64,000 nt of DNA from positions 7,521,416 to 7,585,415 of the forward strand of contig NC_037596.1 in NCBI RefSeq assembly GCF_003073045.1, given 5' to 3'. This document shows positions 47,601 to 60,400 of the stretch, piece by piece. A program made the translations under genes and the position numbers. Source of the DNA: Pomacea canaliculata. Taxonomy: Eukaryota; Mollusca; Gastropoda; Architaenioglossa; Ampullariidae. Under the pieces are notes generated by a model, which searched no databases, was not told where the DNA came from, and worked only from the letters and a program-made list of their open reading frames with translations. The first letter of the stretch is position 1. Every line of letters starts with the position of its first letter.

Positions 47601-48380
47601 TGACATTTTTCATTTATTATGCATGTACTATGAATTTTTACCTATTGAAACCCGCTTATTATAAGTACCACATAACACGTTATTGTTTTATAAGATATGT
47701 ACAGTCTTTGAATATATGTATATTGTAATGTTTTCTACCATAATGAAAAGTGCATTTTGTAAACACAGTAACAGTACATAGCACCGATACTGACCTGTTT
47801 ATGCTGTAGTCGTTTGGCAAGTGAAACTCGTCTGTCAGATAGATCCTTCATTCTTTTTCGAGAAAATTTCATTGTGTTGAAAATGGTCGGAATTGCATCT
47901 GGCAGAAGCTGTGCCTTGAAGGCCAAATCTAACTGTTCGGACAATTTCGGGTCCGGCAGTAAAGCACTGATCGTCAACAAAAATGCTTGCCACCAACACC
48001 TCCCACTCTCTGGGCTCCCAAACGTGTGGGGCATCGAGCCTTGTTATTGTATGACACACTCTTTTGTAAGGCTCGATCTGTCTTTTCGGAAAATGATGAA
48101 ATGTCGAATCTTTTCCCATTTTTTTTCGTGGCAATCGGTGCAGGCATGGTTCGGTCTCACATGTAAACATCCTACTGAAACGTCATAAGGTCACGTGACC
48201 GAGAACGAGAGTCGTCGAAGCAGACGAAAAGAGTCCGTGGTAATCTCTTCTTAAAACGCAAAAACATTCTACTACAAACCTCAACTTTTTTCACATGAAC
48301 AAGACATAAAATGACGAGATTCAAATTGATCCTACTATTTACGAGTTTCTAAGCAGTTTAATTTTCCCTTTAGTATCCCT
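44699..48380 (-). mobile_element. Kolobok-like DNA transposon, 3682 bp, TTAA target-site duplication
   Basis: Perfect 15-bp terminal inverted repeats AGGGATACTAAAGGG (44699-44713) and its complement (48366-48380) are flanked on both sides by TTAA (44695-44698; 48381-48384). TTAA duplication fits the Kolobok and piggyBac superfamilies. The 5'-AGG tip and a THAP-type zinc-finger sequence next to the right end favour Kolobok, whose transposases carry THAP domains. The middle (about 45.3-47.7 kb) is very AT-rich without a long frame, so the copy is non-autonomous or decayed. It sits in the spacer of palindrome II. Confidence 0.72.
47797..48170 (-). pseudogene. THAP zinc-finger domain remnant (transposase N-terminus)
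   Basis: From an ATG at 48170 the frame shows C-x4-C (CETEPC) and then STFHHFPK, the first half of a THAP domain. A second overlapping frame gives LLPDAIPTIF, the typical AVPTIF-like end of the domain, followed by basic residues and a possible donor CAG|GTCAGT near 47797. The two halves are in different frames, so at least one frameshift is needed, and the C-x2-H part is unclear. THAP domains bind DNA. The position just inside the right inverted repeat fits the N-terminus of a Kolobok transposase read on the minus strand. Confidence 0.6.
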
Positions 48381-48384
48381 TTAA

Positions 48385-50047
48385 GAAGTGCACTTTTCTC
48401 TCAAGATTTCTTTTCCTGTGTTCTTTTTTAATTGGTGCACTGCACTGAATCTCACCTAATTTCAAGAGGAGCAGTACTGTGGAAAGACTCGTCTCTCAGC
48501 GGGTTTTCACTGACTTTAAGAAACGATCTCTTCTTTACTTTCTTTAAACGCTCTCCTCCATCAGACAGCAAAAACAAAATATTATTTTTGTGTGACTGCA
48601 AATGATTGTCGGCCTGTCGTCTGCTGCTCCTGGCGCCAATCAAACATGTCTCGCTCTCTGACGTCAAATTCTGTTGACCTCATACATAGGTAGTCAGACC
48701 ATTATTTTGACGTCATTAACACACATGTGTTCGAGTACCGAGACTCACTCTTAGGCTCTTGCGAAGTTAGTCTCGGCGAACCAGACGACGACATGACTTT
48801 AATGAGACTTTTGATATCAACAATATAATTACCGTAAGTGCATTGATTTGTTGCGCTATTAAACAAACTTTTGCCTATTTAGAACACAAACGTATTTGCT
48901 TCACTAGTCTGAAATCTTCTTTATAAAATAATAAATAATATGAAGAGCAGCTGACTAAACCGATGATTTCTTCAAGAGACACACATCATGACACGTGATC
49001 GCTGTCAACGTGGCGCTCAGGCATGAGATAGTCTGCCGTCATTATCAGAAGGTAAGATAGTAATAATGAGGATTATATAGCGACTGACATACTTCTTTTA
49101 CTGCTCCACAAAAAAGCTGACTACTCAAGTTAGTTGGATTAGTGATATATTAGTGATAACAATCAATGGCTATGTGCAATGTCCAACCAAATCATTTCAT
49201 CAGATCGCACTGGGATCAAGAACGAGGCTTCGTTGAAGCAAACGAAAGAGTCCCGTGCAATTTCTTTTATTAAACACAACATCCTACAAAACATTGAGCT
49301 TTTCCACATGAACAGACACTAAAATAGACGAGATTCAAACTCATGCTACTCTTTACCAGATTTTAAGCAGTTTGTTTGTTTGGTTCAAGTTCCTTTCTCT
49401 CAGCAGACGACACTTGACGTCATATTCCAGGCTATTTTTATTCCGTTCGCGAGGAGAGGTCAAGGCCTTTTTTTTTCGCTGACTACAGCGTCGTCTGCTC
49501 GGTGCTGAGTTTACTTGGAGTCAGTTGCTTTCTTCGTTTACTGTGATTACTTTGGGATAACTAAGCACATTCAGTAACTGGGAGTGAGATCAGGTCTGTT
49601 TCTAAGAGTTCGGATGTTTTTATATAGATGTTGTAGGTGTCCTGCTTTGAACTGGTGTAGAATGGGTTCTGTTTGCTGGAGGAGGGAAGAAAGGATGTTC
49701 AATAGAAAGCTCTCTGAGTATTTCAGGCTCGTTTTGAACAAGTTGATTCAGTTCTCTGTGGTGTGTGATTATTTTACACACTGCTTTTGAGTGTATGACT
49801 AGAGCAGGTATACGACATTCTCTTTGAAAAGGAACAGGTAAAGGCTGACGGGGAGGTGAGAAATAGGTGCGGGTTTGGGGGCACACTTAGCAGATGTACA
49901 TTGGTTTTGTTGGTACATTCTTTAGGACTGGAAGTTGTATTTAAGTGAAGTGTCACGTTTTGTTGTGTTGTTTATCTCGAATCAAGTTAAGATTTTAAGA
50001 CAGAGAATGACACCATCGTAATCTGACAGTCGTTTTAACAGCTCTTG
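48385..50047. other. Right inner arm of palindrome II, 3' flank of B3
   Basis: No gene. Positions 48390-48670 mirror 43680-43995. Positions 48945-49080 are a minus-strand fragment of the ICK promoter module (CACGTGATCGCTG near 48992), ending in a dispersed-repeat-like GATTATATAGCG. Positions 49070-49600 mirror 39785-40330 and 49620-49990 mirror 32560-32905. Positions 49990-50047 match the B1 downstream sequence after 30608. Confidence 0.5.
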
Positions 50048-53000
50048 TCAAAGAAATACTTGTAGATAGCGGGTAGCAGACAAAAGCAAAATGATTAAAA
50101 CGATCTCTCTACACCATTCTAACAGTTTGGGAAATTCTTCAAAGAAAACTGTGTTCTTGTTTTTCTGGCTTCGGGGAGGTCTGTAGATGCAGAAAAAATG
50201 TACGAGTTCAGGATCCGTCAACGTGAACTGGATCACTTCAAAGCTGGTGATGGAGAAGGGCAAGGATTCGACGACCTGACATAAGATGTGTCGTCGCCAG
50301 AGGACAGCTACACCCCCACCTGTGGTTGGACGGGGACGGGATTTCATGTAGTAGCCCTCAGGGGTCAGATCATCGTGTACTAACTCATCCCCTCTGATCT
50401 TTAACCAAGTCTCGTTCAGGAACATGATGTCAAGCTGCTTCTCTTTGATAAAGTTACTTATACGGCTGGACTTTCTCCGAACAGAGCGAGCATTGAACAC
50501 ACACACAAACAGGTTGTTGGCACGTGACGTCGATGTCCTTCTGACGGGTCTCTCCAAAGACTGAGTACGTCCTCCTATTGAAATGTTCCCACTGTCTAGT
50601 TTAGTGAGCTCGTGTAGGAGATCCCAAACTTCTAAGTAGCTATCATTGTCTTCACTCTTTGCCATGAGTAATCTATGCAACGGTAACCAGGACTCAATAT
50701 CAGGCATGTTGACATCAGCTCCACAGTCGACGAATAATTTGACATAATACCAATTATAGTCTTTTGATAGGATGTTAAGGGAGTATTCCCATTACGATCA
50801 CGTAGGTTAATGAAGTTAAAGGTACGTTCAATATTCTGTATTATGGAAAATCCAATCTGGATCATCCGAGCGGATTGCCCCAGTCTGCCAGGTACTCGAA
50901 CACATCTCGTCCACCAGCGCTTCTGGCTCCAGGTGTATGTCAATTACAACGAAGCTCACAAGAATGTCCATAGTTTTTTTATTGAAAGCTAGTTGCATCA
51001 CTGACTGGCCCTCCGAACTTCGATGAAAGATAACGTCTTCATTTTCCTCCAGTATAAGGCCTATCAGCAGTAGGATAATGCTGATATTATCAGAAGTAAT
51101 AGACTGCATAAGTCGGTGAAGAATTTGGTCAAAACTGCAGAACGCCTCGATGTCAGCACCTGCATTACACAGACATAATGTCACTGGCCAGTTACTGGAG
51201 TTGACAGATAGTAACAGTGGTGTCGTCGTGCCTGAAGTCTGGATGTCAGGACACGTCATGTTGACGTCAGCACCTTTCTTCAACAGGTGCTTGGCGATGT
51301 GCTGACATCTGGGAGACGAGGTCTGAGCGACTTTCGACAACAAGGTGAAGCCCTCGCTGTCAGTCTCGTTGACATTGTCTTTAAACTCCAAGAGCCGCTC
51401 CACCATGTCCATGTTCCCGTGCTTCGCAGCCACTTGTATCGGCGTGTTGCGTTCTGGGTCATGTGCATTGACGTCAGCACCACGTGAGATTAACAGTTCC
51501 AGAAAATTCTTTCGCATTTCCTGAGTTAACAAACTGTTGCCATATTTCGGGGTTACAGAAACCAGAACATGCAGGACAGACAACCCGTTACTATCCAGTA
51601 TGCAGGGGTCAGCACCTGTTTGTAGAAGTCGCTCTGTGATGTCCCAGTTGTTGTGTTTCGCTGATAACATCAGCGCTGTATTACCGTTTTCGTCTCGATC
51701 ATCAATGACGATTTGACTGTCGATAAAAAGCTCAGACCTGTCTAAATGAAGTTTCCAACCTCTGCACATTTTACAACCGAGATTTTGAGAATCTTGGCGC
51801 TGTGAAAGCATGTGCAGGGCAGTGCATCTTGAGTTGTCTTTATCGCTAACACAAGCTCCACTGTTCAACAAAGCAGCTACCTTGTCCCAATGTTCAAACT
51901 TAACAGCTAGATGGAGGGGAGTATGGCCATTGCGATCTCTCTGGTTAATCAACGCATCGTTTTTTAAGATCTTGGTCAGAAGATTATCTGGAGAACTTTG
52001 AGAACACAATCCACATGGCACGTCCGGCCGACTCAGAAATCTGTGAAGAACTGTCATACCTTCGTTGTCGGGGATGTTGGCTGTAGTTTCGTAACTTAAA
52101 AGGGCCTGGACAGCCAGCCAGTTGTTGCTTTTTGCCGCGAGATGTAGAGCAGAGTTACCATCCAGACACTCCTTATTGACGTCTGCCCCTTTTTTGACAA
52201 GTCGTTCTATTACAGTCACTGGTGATGATAGACAAGACTGACTTACTCTCTGAAGAACTGTGAACCTATCGTAATCCACCATGTTGACATCATCAAAGTT
52301 GTTGAGCAGTATGTGCACGACATCTATATTCCCCGCAGCAGCTGCCCGATGGATATGACAGAAAACTTCATGTTTGTCGAGAGTTGAAGACATATTCAAA
52401 ACAGACAGGACCTTACGATGATTCTGACCTTTCTTAAAGGTTTCTCCTCGGCTGGTAGCCATTCTGTGAAGAACATTGCACCTCTCACTGTCTAACTCAT
52501 TAACATTCCCTCCCTCGTGCCTCAAGATGTGTTCTACAATGTTCCACTTCTCATGCTTGGCTGCGAGTTGCAAAAGGGAGTCACCAGAAGCATTTCGGAC
52601 GTTTGAGAATTCCTTTTTATAAAGAAGACTAAAGAGTGGGTATGTCTCATGGGTCTCATTTCCACACTGAACTAGCTTTTGAATGATCCAAAAATCATCA
52701 GTGGTTAACCCTTGCTGAACTAAATATTTGACCATGACCCAGTTTTCGTATCTGACCGCCAGGTGGAGCGCCGTGTTACCCTGTGAGCAGGGAAGACAGG
52801 TCAGCTCCTTTCTCGAGAAGAAGGTCAAGGATAGACAATACCTTTGTGTGATCAGTTTCTAACAAGTGGTCAGATGCAAGGATGTGTATAACTGTGAAAC
52901 CTTCATGATTATGAGAGTTTATACAGGCTCCGAGGTGCAGTAAGTATTGAAGTAGCTTCCAGTTCTTCTTCTTTGCGGCTAAATGCACGATGGTGTTGCC

Positions 53001-54089
53001 ACTGGGTCCTGTTACATTTATATTTGCATCTCGGGATTTAAGAAGAGAAAAAAGAGGCATAACCTCTTCTACATGTTTGCTGTCAGCTAAGGCAAGTCTG
53101 TGTAAAACATTACGGTTGTCCCGATCACTAATGTCGTGATTTGCTCCATGTTTGAGCAAGAGTTTGAGGAAATGCCAGTTCTCGATTCTTGCAGCAAGAA
53201 TGGCCGCTGTCTTCCCATCACGATTTTTATCGTCCACGTTTCGGCAATCTTTAAAAAGTAGTTCTAATGCTTTGTTTTTGGATTCCGCATTCTTATTTCG
53301 TAGAATATATTCAACTTTGCGTAACTTCTGATGTTCGGTGGCCAGGTGCAGAGCTGTGTCTCCGTTGGCGGTCTTAAGGTTAACATCGGCGCCATTTTCT
53401 AGAAGACAGGAAAGAAGAGAGTCGAACCTGCTGTCAGGACACATGACGAGTCTGTGTAGGACTGAGAGACCATCCCTGTCGAGGAGGTTGAGGTCCGGCT
53501 TGGTGACGAGAAGGTCACAGACACGTGACCACATGTTGACTTTCGCCGCCATCTGCACCAAGATGTTGTGGACTGTCTTGTCAGTGCTGTCCAGAATCCT
53601 CTGCTTTGAATTTCTCCAGACTGCACTGAGAACGTCTATATGGAGGTAACGTTTCTCCCTTAGAGTCTGACTATCGGCTATTGTCAGTATTACTGACCGA
53701 AGGCTGCTGTCATCTTCCAATAAACCTTCTACTGACCACAGAAATACTATCAAGGTGTCCCAGTTGCCACACCTTGCCGCCTCAACGGCAGCATTTGTTA
53801 CTTGGACTTTTAGCTTCTGACTGCTTTCCTTATTGGTTAATATCTGTTTTAATATGTCTTTCACAAGCTGATAACTAATTTTTGTAAGGGAAGCAAATTT
53901 CTGTAACAGGCAAGACTGCTGGATAGCGACTACTACACTGTGCTCATTAGAAATGAGTTCTCTGACCAGCTTCCAGTTACCAGCCTCAGCAGCAGAGTTT
54001 AGCAGCTCCGAGGTCTCTGCAATTCTCGCCATGATGTCCGGGGGAACGTGGTCAGAACTCCATGTTGAATGTTGCTGTCCGTGAGACAT
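50048..54089 (-). pseudogene. B3: broken ankyrin-EEP fusion gene
   Basis: Starts at the ATG 54087-54089 like B1. Relative to B1, an in-frame loss of two ankyrin repeats joins LLKHGAN to HDI near 53150. A 2-base loss near 52795 shifts the frame. Near 50895-50870 a lost G and an extra G nearly cancel, then a 2-base loss in the TTTTTT run (about 50850) and a lost C near 50778 follow. The EEP domain begins normally (FNARS, NETW, YRPP present), but at about 50106 a deletion joins it to sequence equivalent to B1 position 30608. GDFN and SDHFAV are therefore gone and about 16 unrelated residues precede the stop. The nuclease domain cannot be complete. It is the mirror partner of B1/B2. Confidence 0.85.
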
Positions 54090-56016
54090 TCTCTGTCCTG
54101 TCCACCAGAATGTCCAGGTCGCTCAGTTCCTTGAGGCCTGCGATAGAAATAATGGATGTACATTGTCCAAGCGCAACGACTGTTGGGTATGAGCCGCTTT
54201 TTGTGTTGATTGAGAAGATATTCAATGTTTGCTTTATGCTTAAAATTCCTTTTGCTACACGTGCGAATGAATGTACATCATATATGACTTGTACCATGAC
54301 TGTATGCATGACCGTCACGGGTGTGAACTTGTTCTTGTATTATTGTTGTTGAAATTACTCTTTGACCTGCTTCTAATTTCTCTCTTGGATAAATAAAGCC
54401 GTACCTCGCCACTACACAGGTTTAGGTGGGGGAATGTGATAACCCTGCTCTTTACGTGGACAAAGTATATGCTTATGTCATTGATAGTGTAAGATGATAC
54501 TATTAAATGCTAAAAGTGCACTATTCAATCACATCAGGGACTGAACAACCCATCAAGTTTAATAACACTGTTATCTTGATGACTCATATGCCTAAAATAG
54601 AATGCGTGCTGTAGTTCATGCTGAATCAAAGCTACCTCTTCTGCTCCCTCAAACCTTTCTTTCTTTGAAGACAACCCTTTCTCTCAAAATGAAAGACCCT
54701 AGGTTCATGAGTAGTGCAGGCTCGGGGAGAGAGAGAAAGTAGAGAATGTGTGATAGAGGTTGTCTGTCTGTGTGCGCGTGCGCGTGTGTGATAATCAAGT
54801 CAGTGCTTTTTCTCTCTTACTTAACTTTTACGGTTTAAAAACAACAAATGTCGATGTTTTACCAGATTTCTCGATTGTCTCTTTCCCCTTGGACACTCAA
54901 AGGTCTCCACGGAGGTGATCGTCGAAAGTTGGAAGGACACGTCCAGCCTGCACGTGACAAGGTACGTCCAACACCAACACACTATTTTGTAAAGTGGAAT
55001 TTTAGATGATCTTGAAATCATCAGTAACAGAAAATAAAAACACTTGTCCATCTAGAAGGAAAAGACACATGTAAAAAGTGACTTGTACACACTGTAGGAC
55101 AGACCATGCAAGTACAACATGCAGGGTTCTATGACCATGTCCGTGGTTCTGAATCCTTGTGTCGACGGGAGCGAACTTCCAGCTCGAAGTGTCACCGTCC
55201 ACCTCCATGTTTGTGACTGACGTTGACTACGAAGGTCTGTAGTGAAAACAAGAGACAAACAAACACCAAAGAGCAATGCTTCAATCTACTGACCTGACCT
55301 GTATATACATATCTCTGTGACATCAATTCAACCACGATGAAAGCTATCATTATATGCTCTCTCCTAGCAGTAGCTTTGAGATTCTTTATTGTCAATAAAT
55401 TGAAGAAAAGAAAATATCGAACATTGAAAATCCATTTAACAGGTTCTTGCTTCACCAAGGCTGTAGATACAGTATATTGCATTGATAACTTTTTTCAACA
55501 TGAGTAGCTATTCTATGATGAATCGCAATGCACTATTTGCTTTTGAGACCGAGGTTTTCTTTTTGTAAAGCACCTTGAGCCTGCCTTTGATACTGGGATA
55601 CAGCGCTGTATAAATAAACTTTATTATGATTATTATAATTTATTCGTGTGGATACCAGCTCAATGCGCTGAACACGAATGTTCACAAATGAACCGACAGT
55701 CAACCATACAATAAACATAAAGAAAATCTTGACAAAAAGGGTCCCGGATGAAGTCATGTGTAACTTTAGGTGGGACATAAAATCGTCGACAGTTGAAATT
55801 CTAGGTTCAAACTGATCCCCCACTAGAAATACCAGAAATTAAAGAGACTTTTGTGTGCAACAGGTTTTTAGGGAAGCATTATGCCGGGTAGAATCAGCCA
55901 GGCGTGAAGAAACTACATAAATAAAATGTAAATGTGTATGGCTGTCTTCTCTGTTTCATTGTGTTGTTATCCGTACAATGTATTGGCAGACTTCAGTGAG
56001 TGGAGTGCTCGCTGTT
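54090..56016. other. 5' flank of B3 (mirror of 23861-25775)
   Basis: Contains the leader splice acceptor (CTGCGATAGAA, around 54140), the conserved exon-like block 54845-55280 and the dispersed repeat 55550-55660, all inverted relative to the B1 flank. No independent gene recognised. Confidence 0.5.
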
Positions 56017-56127
56017 ACGAAATTAGGTATTGACGTCATTATGTTACGAAATGAGGTATTGACGTCATTATGTTACGAAATGAGGTATTGACGTCATTAT
56101 GTTACGAAATTAGGTATTCGCGTCAGA
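56017..56127 (-). repeat. Tandem CRE array, 3 intact units plus 1 degenerate (29 bp each)
   Basis: Inverted copy of 23745-23860. Three units keep TGACGTCA; the fourth (56104-56127) has CGCGTCAG instead. Confidence 0.85.
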
Positions 56128-57445
56128 CGCGTTGTGTCAAGTAGTTGGTGGTTAACATCTGGAAGTTTGGGTTGAAGAATAGAAACACATGGGAGTCAGC
56201 TTTATCTGTTGGTTGTAGATGGCGAGTCGGTGCAGCTTTGAAGTGGAGAGAGAGAGAGAACTAGCAGTTATATTTTTGTGTTCGTTTACTAACGTGTACT
56301 AAAACGTAACACTCGCATCTTTGAATAAAGTGTCAGCTGTTTGAGTGTTTCCTTCGATTGAGAATATTTGTTGTGACATAGAAGCTGTTAGCAACCTCTG
56401 TGGCAGACACCGGTTTTTGCAAGTTAAGACTACCCCACATCCACGACTGTCACACCGCCATTAGCGATGACTTCCGGGATGAGATGAGTTCTGGAAACAC
56501 GTCTTTGTCCTCGTCTTCCTCTTCGCCGTCCTATTGATTTTCATCGTTTGTGCGGATACATTCATCTGCCGTTTTCATCAGATTGTCTCAATAAGGTGAT
56601 CACTTATGACAGCATACGAGGGACAGGAAAACAAACAAATAAAATATGAACTATAAAAGAATTTTAAAAAAATACTAACGAGGTATAAAACACAAAAAAG
56701 AACTAAATAACAAGAACAAGAGCTGAGACTAACATTATATTGCAAAAGGAAGTATGTGAAAAAGTACTATAGCATTATGGGTACCTTCATAATCACTAAA
56801 ATATGTGCGCATAGGTTCTCTAAGATCATTAGAATATATGAAGCAATATATCTATTTTGATATACATCGATTTATCAAACTATTGAAATATCAATATTAT
56901 ATTAATATTTGTTTGCATATTTACCAAAAAAGAAAAAGCAAAACAAAAGTAAAAGAGAAATTGCACGCAGTCTCTATGGTGTGCATGTTACATACATCAT
57001 TTAGCGATGGTGTTGACAGTGTGAATAGCGAATTATTCTAATACAGATGTAATGCTGCTTTAATTACATTCGTGTATTTTCATGAGTTCAACATAATTTT
57101 TTTTAAAGAAAATGATAAGTAATTAGCGTGTTCTGTCAATGTACATATCGAGAGCCGCTTAGTTGAGAATTTTTAAAGATTTCATAGAGTCAAACACTGA
57201 CTTTGGAGTTTACAAATGTGACTTCATAACAAGTAGTTCACGAAGGTGGATGATGAAAGAAACCAAACAAATAGCAGTTTGAACGGACCCAATACGCTGT
57301 ACTACGATGTAGAAAACAGGTTTTGTTTCTCAAGTTTGTAGTACACACAAACTGCCTGGTCCTGTCTGAAGAAGTCGCACGCGATCGGAAGACACAAAAA
57401 CTGCATCAGATGTTAGTTTTATGTGCACGTCCCTCAGAAATTCAT
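56128..57445. other. 3' flank of A3 (mirror of 22533-23744)
   Basis: AT-rich sequence with no gene. It has extra sequence at 56128-56220 (GCGTTGTGTCAAGTAGTTGG..) not present beside A2. The ATTAAA signal is kept at about 57055. Confidence 0.45.
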
Positions 57446-60400
57446 TTAGTCGTCCTCCTCGTCGTCATCGTCCTCATCATAATCATCATCGTCATCATCA
57501 GTGTGCAAGATCTGTGTGGCCTCCTCGTTAAGTCCTGCCTGTACATCAGGATGAGAGATATCATCAGCAAACAGGAGATAGTTTTGCACCACTTTGGGAA
57601 TGAGGAGGGACTGAACCATGTCTCGTCTGCTCAGTCCGCACGGTATACAGCGACACACTGCGACCCGACAGAGAGACTGCAGAGATCGGGGCTGAGTGGC
57701 TGCCTGCTCCAGAATCAAGCAGATTTGTTTGAGGCGATCTGAGGGTTCGTTCCTCTCTGCGTCTTGGGCTTTTTTCAGCAGATACTCGGCGTTGAGGGCT
57801 CGGAGCTCGGAGTTACAGCTGACGTCACATTCAATCAGGATTTTCAGAGCAGGAATGTTTTTGGTTACAACTGCCAGTCTTGTCGGTGAGGCTGAATCTT
57901 CTTCGTCATCTTCATCTTCATCGTGATTCTGACGGGAGACCAGTCCTAGTTCCAAAAGGGAGATAACTGCTGTTAACATATATGGGACATGATTGATAAC
58001 ATACACAAGCAAGGAGCATCCATTGCTGTCTACATGTAAGGGGCTGATACCTCGCTGGAGCAAAACTCTGAAGAGTGAGTCCGGTGTGTTGTTGTCCACA
58101 AGGCTCTGTAGAACCGCGTCATCCGTCAACACGGTTTGGCCGTAACTGTCTCGACTGTTGATGTCAACGCCTCGTTCAAGCAACGCATCCAGCAGAGAAA
58201 CCCAGATCACGTGATCTTTCTTTCTATAACTCACCACCATTTCGTGTATCAAAGTCCCCTCAGCGATCAAGTCTTTCATTTCAGTTTCAGAAGTACATTC
58301 AAGTATTACTTTGGCCACGCGCCATTTACAAGACCATAAACAGTTTTGTAAAGCATACATCACGGTTGAGCGACTAGCTGTGTCGTGAACTAAAGTACGA
58401 TTTGAGCTTTGTTCTATCAGACACCTTATGAAAACTGTCAGATTATCATTCAGAGCACATCTTTTTGGTAAACGATTCACATTTCTAAGAATCCGATGTT
58501 TTTCATTTTCGGTCCAGTCTTGTTGTGCTCCTAAGTGTATCAGATACCAGAAAATAGTCCACGCATTTCTGTCCAGCGCCATCTGTACAGCAGTTGTACT
58601 GTTCGGACCGCCGGTCACGTTGATATTTGCACCATTATCACAACATAATTGTAATAAACTGGATGGCTTAACTCTCACTTCAGTCCAGTAAACATCTAAC
58701 ATGGCTAGTCGGTGAAGTACTGTCCACCCTTCATCTGTCGGCCATATTGACATCCGCTCCTCGCTCCACAAAGCGCTGTACCCACTCCCACTGATCATAT
58801 TTTGCCAGGATGTTTAGCGGAGTGTCACCATCTCTGTCACGTGTGTTTATGTTCAGGTTACCGCTAGGCATGAGACGCAATGCATCTCATCATCCTTATT
58901 CATTATGGCCCAGTCTGCAAAGCCATGAAAAACAGATTCTCCCAGGTAGAGGCTCAGGATCAGTGTATGCTCCATCTTCAAGTAGCTTTTCAACTGATCC
59001 CACAGTCTTCCGCGACCGCAAGCTGCAGTAACGATCTGCCCTCTAAATGTACGTGTGCATTTATCAATTGTTTTCATTGAAAAATAGCTGAAGCAAAAGT
59101 TCCTTTTGAATCGCACACTCATCTTGAAAGTAAATGTCTTGAATAAAACACTTTGCTATTGAGGAATGTGTTTAATACGAGAAAGGCGCCAGGCGATGAC
59201 CTCACATCTGGGAGACAAGCTCTGAGCGACTCTCGACAACAAGGTGAAGCCCTCGCTGTCAGTCTCGTTGACGTTGTCGTGAAACTCCAAGAGCCGCTCA
59301 CCATGTCCATGTTCCCGTGCTTTAGCAGCAACTTGTATCGGCGTGTTGCCTTCTGGGTCTCGCGCACTGACATCAAGATTCTGTAAGATCAGGTTTTTAA
59401 GAAGTTGGCAAAGCAAACCTTCGCTCCCACGTCCATCGTTACTCCATTTGTTGCTTTCGCCAGAAGATGCAGAAGTGTTACGCCGTTGCAGCCCTTTACA
59501 CACGGATTTGCGTCTTTCAATAACAGCTTTTGGAAGATGTCCAGTTGTTGTTTTCCGCCGACAACAAAAGAGCTGTGTTACCATAGGATCACGAGCGTCG
59601 ATAAAAACTCTTCCGTCGATGAAATCAAGGATGTCTAGATGACTGTAACGCATTTGCAAGAAGCTGCAGGTTTCCATCTCATCTTTAGGGCAAGGTGCAT
59701 CTGGGCAAGTCTGTGCAATACTGTGTATCCCTCTGAATCTCGTTCACCGAGCGACGCACCTCTGGTTAACAACCTACTGCCAAGTGCCACTGTTTATAGG
59801 TGACAGCCAGATGCAGAAAAGTGTTGCCATGGAGATCTTTTGATTAGTCAACACATTTTGGGTAAAAATAAATAGTAAGACGGCGAGACTTTCTTCGGTT
59901 AAGATGTTCTTTGGCGATTTTGAATACAGGTGCAGCTGATGAATAAGTCGATGTAAGACAGACATCCCTTCGTTGTCAAGGAAATCTGTTCTCGCTCCAG
60001 ACTGTGCTAAGTGTATGGCACCCAGCCAGTTACCACTCTTAGCCGCCAACTGAAGTGCTGTATCCCCACCTGGACATCTCTTGTCTATATCTGCTCCTTT
60101 CATGAGAAGACCTCGAATGACAGCCACTGACGATGACGAACAGCACTGGGACACTTTGTGTAGAAGTATGAAACCGTTACAGTCTGTGCTGTTGACATCA
60201 TCAAAGCTGTTGAGCAATACATCTACAACATCGATATTTCCAGCAGCAGCAGCCCGATGGATGAAAAGTACAGTTTGATATTTGTCAAGAGCTGCAGACG
60301 TCCCCACAATAGACCTGACATAAGAGCACCGCCATCCTCCTTGAATGTTCTCCCTTTGCTGACGTCATTCTGTGGAGGACGCTGAAACCCTCGCTGTCCA

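Noticed and set aside
44699..48380. piggyBac element
   Set aside because: TTAA duplication fits, but the THAP-like sequence beside the terminus and AGG ends point to Kolobok. Not fully excluded.
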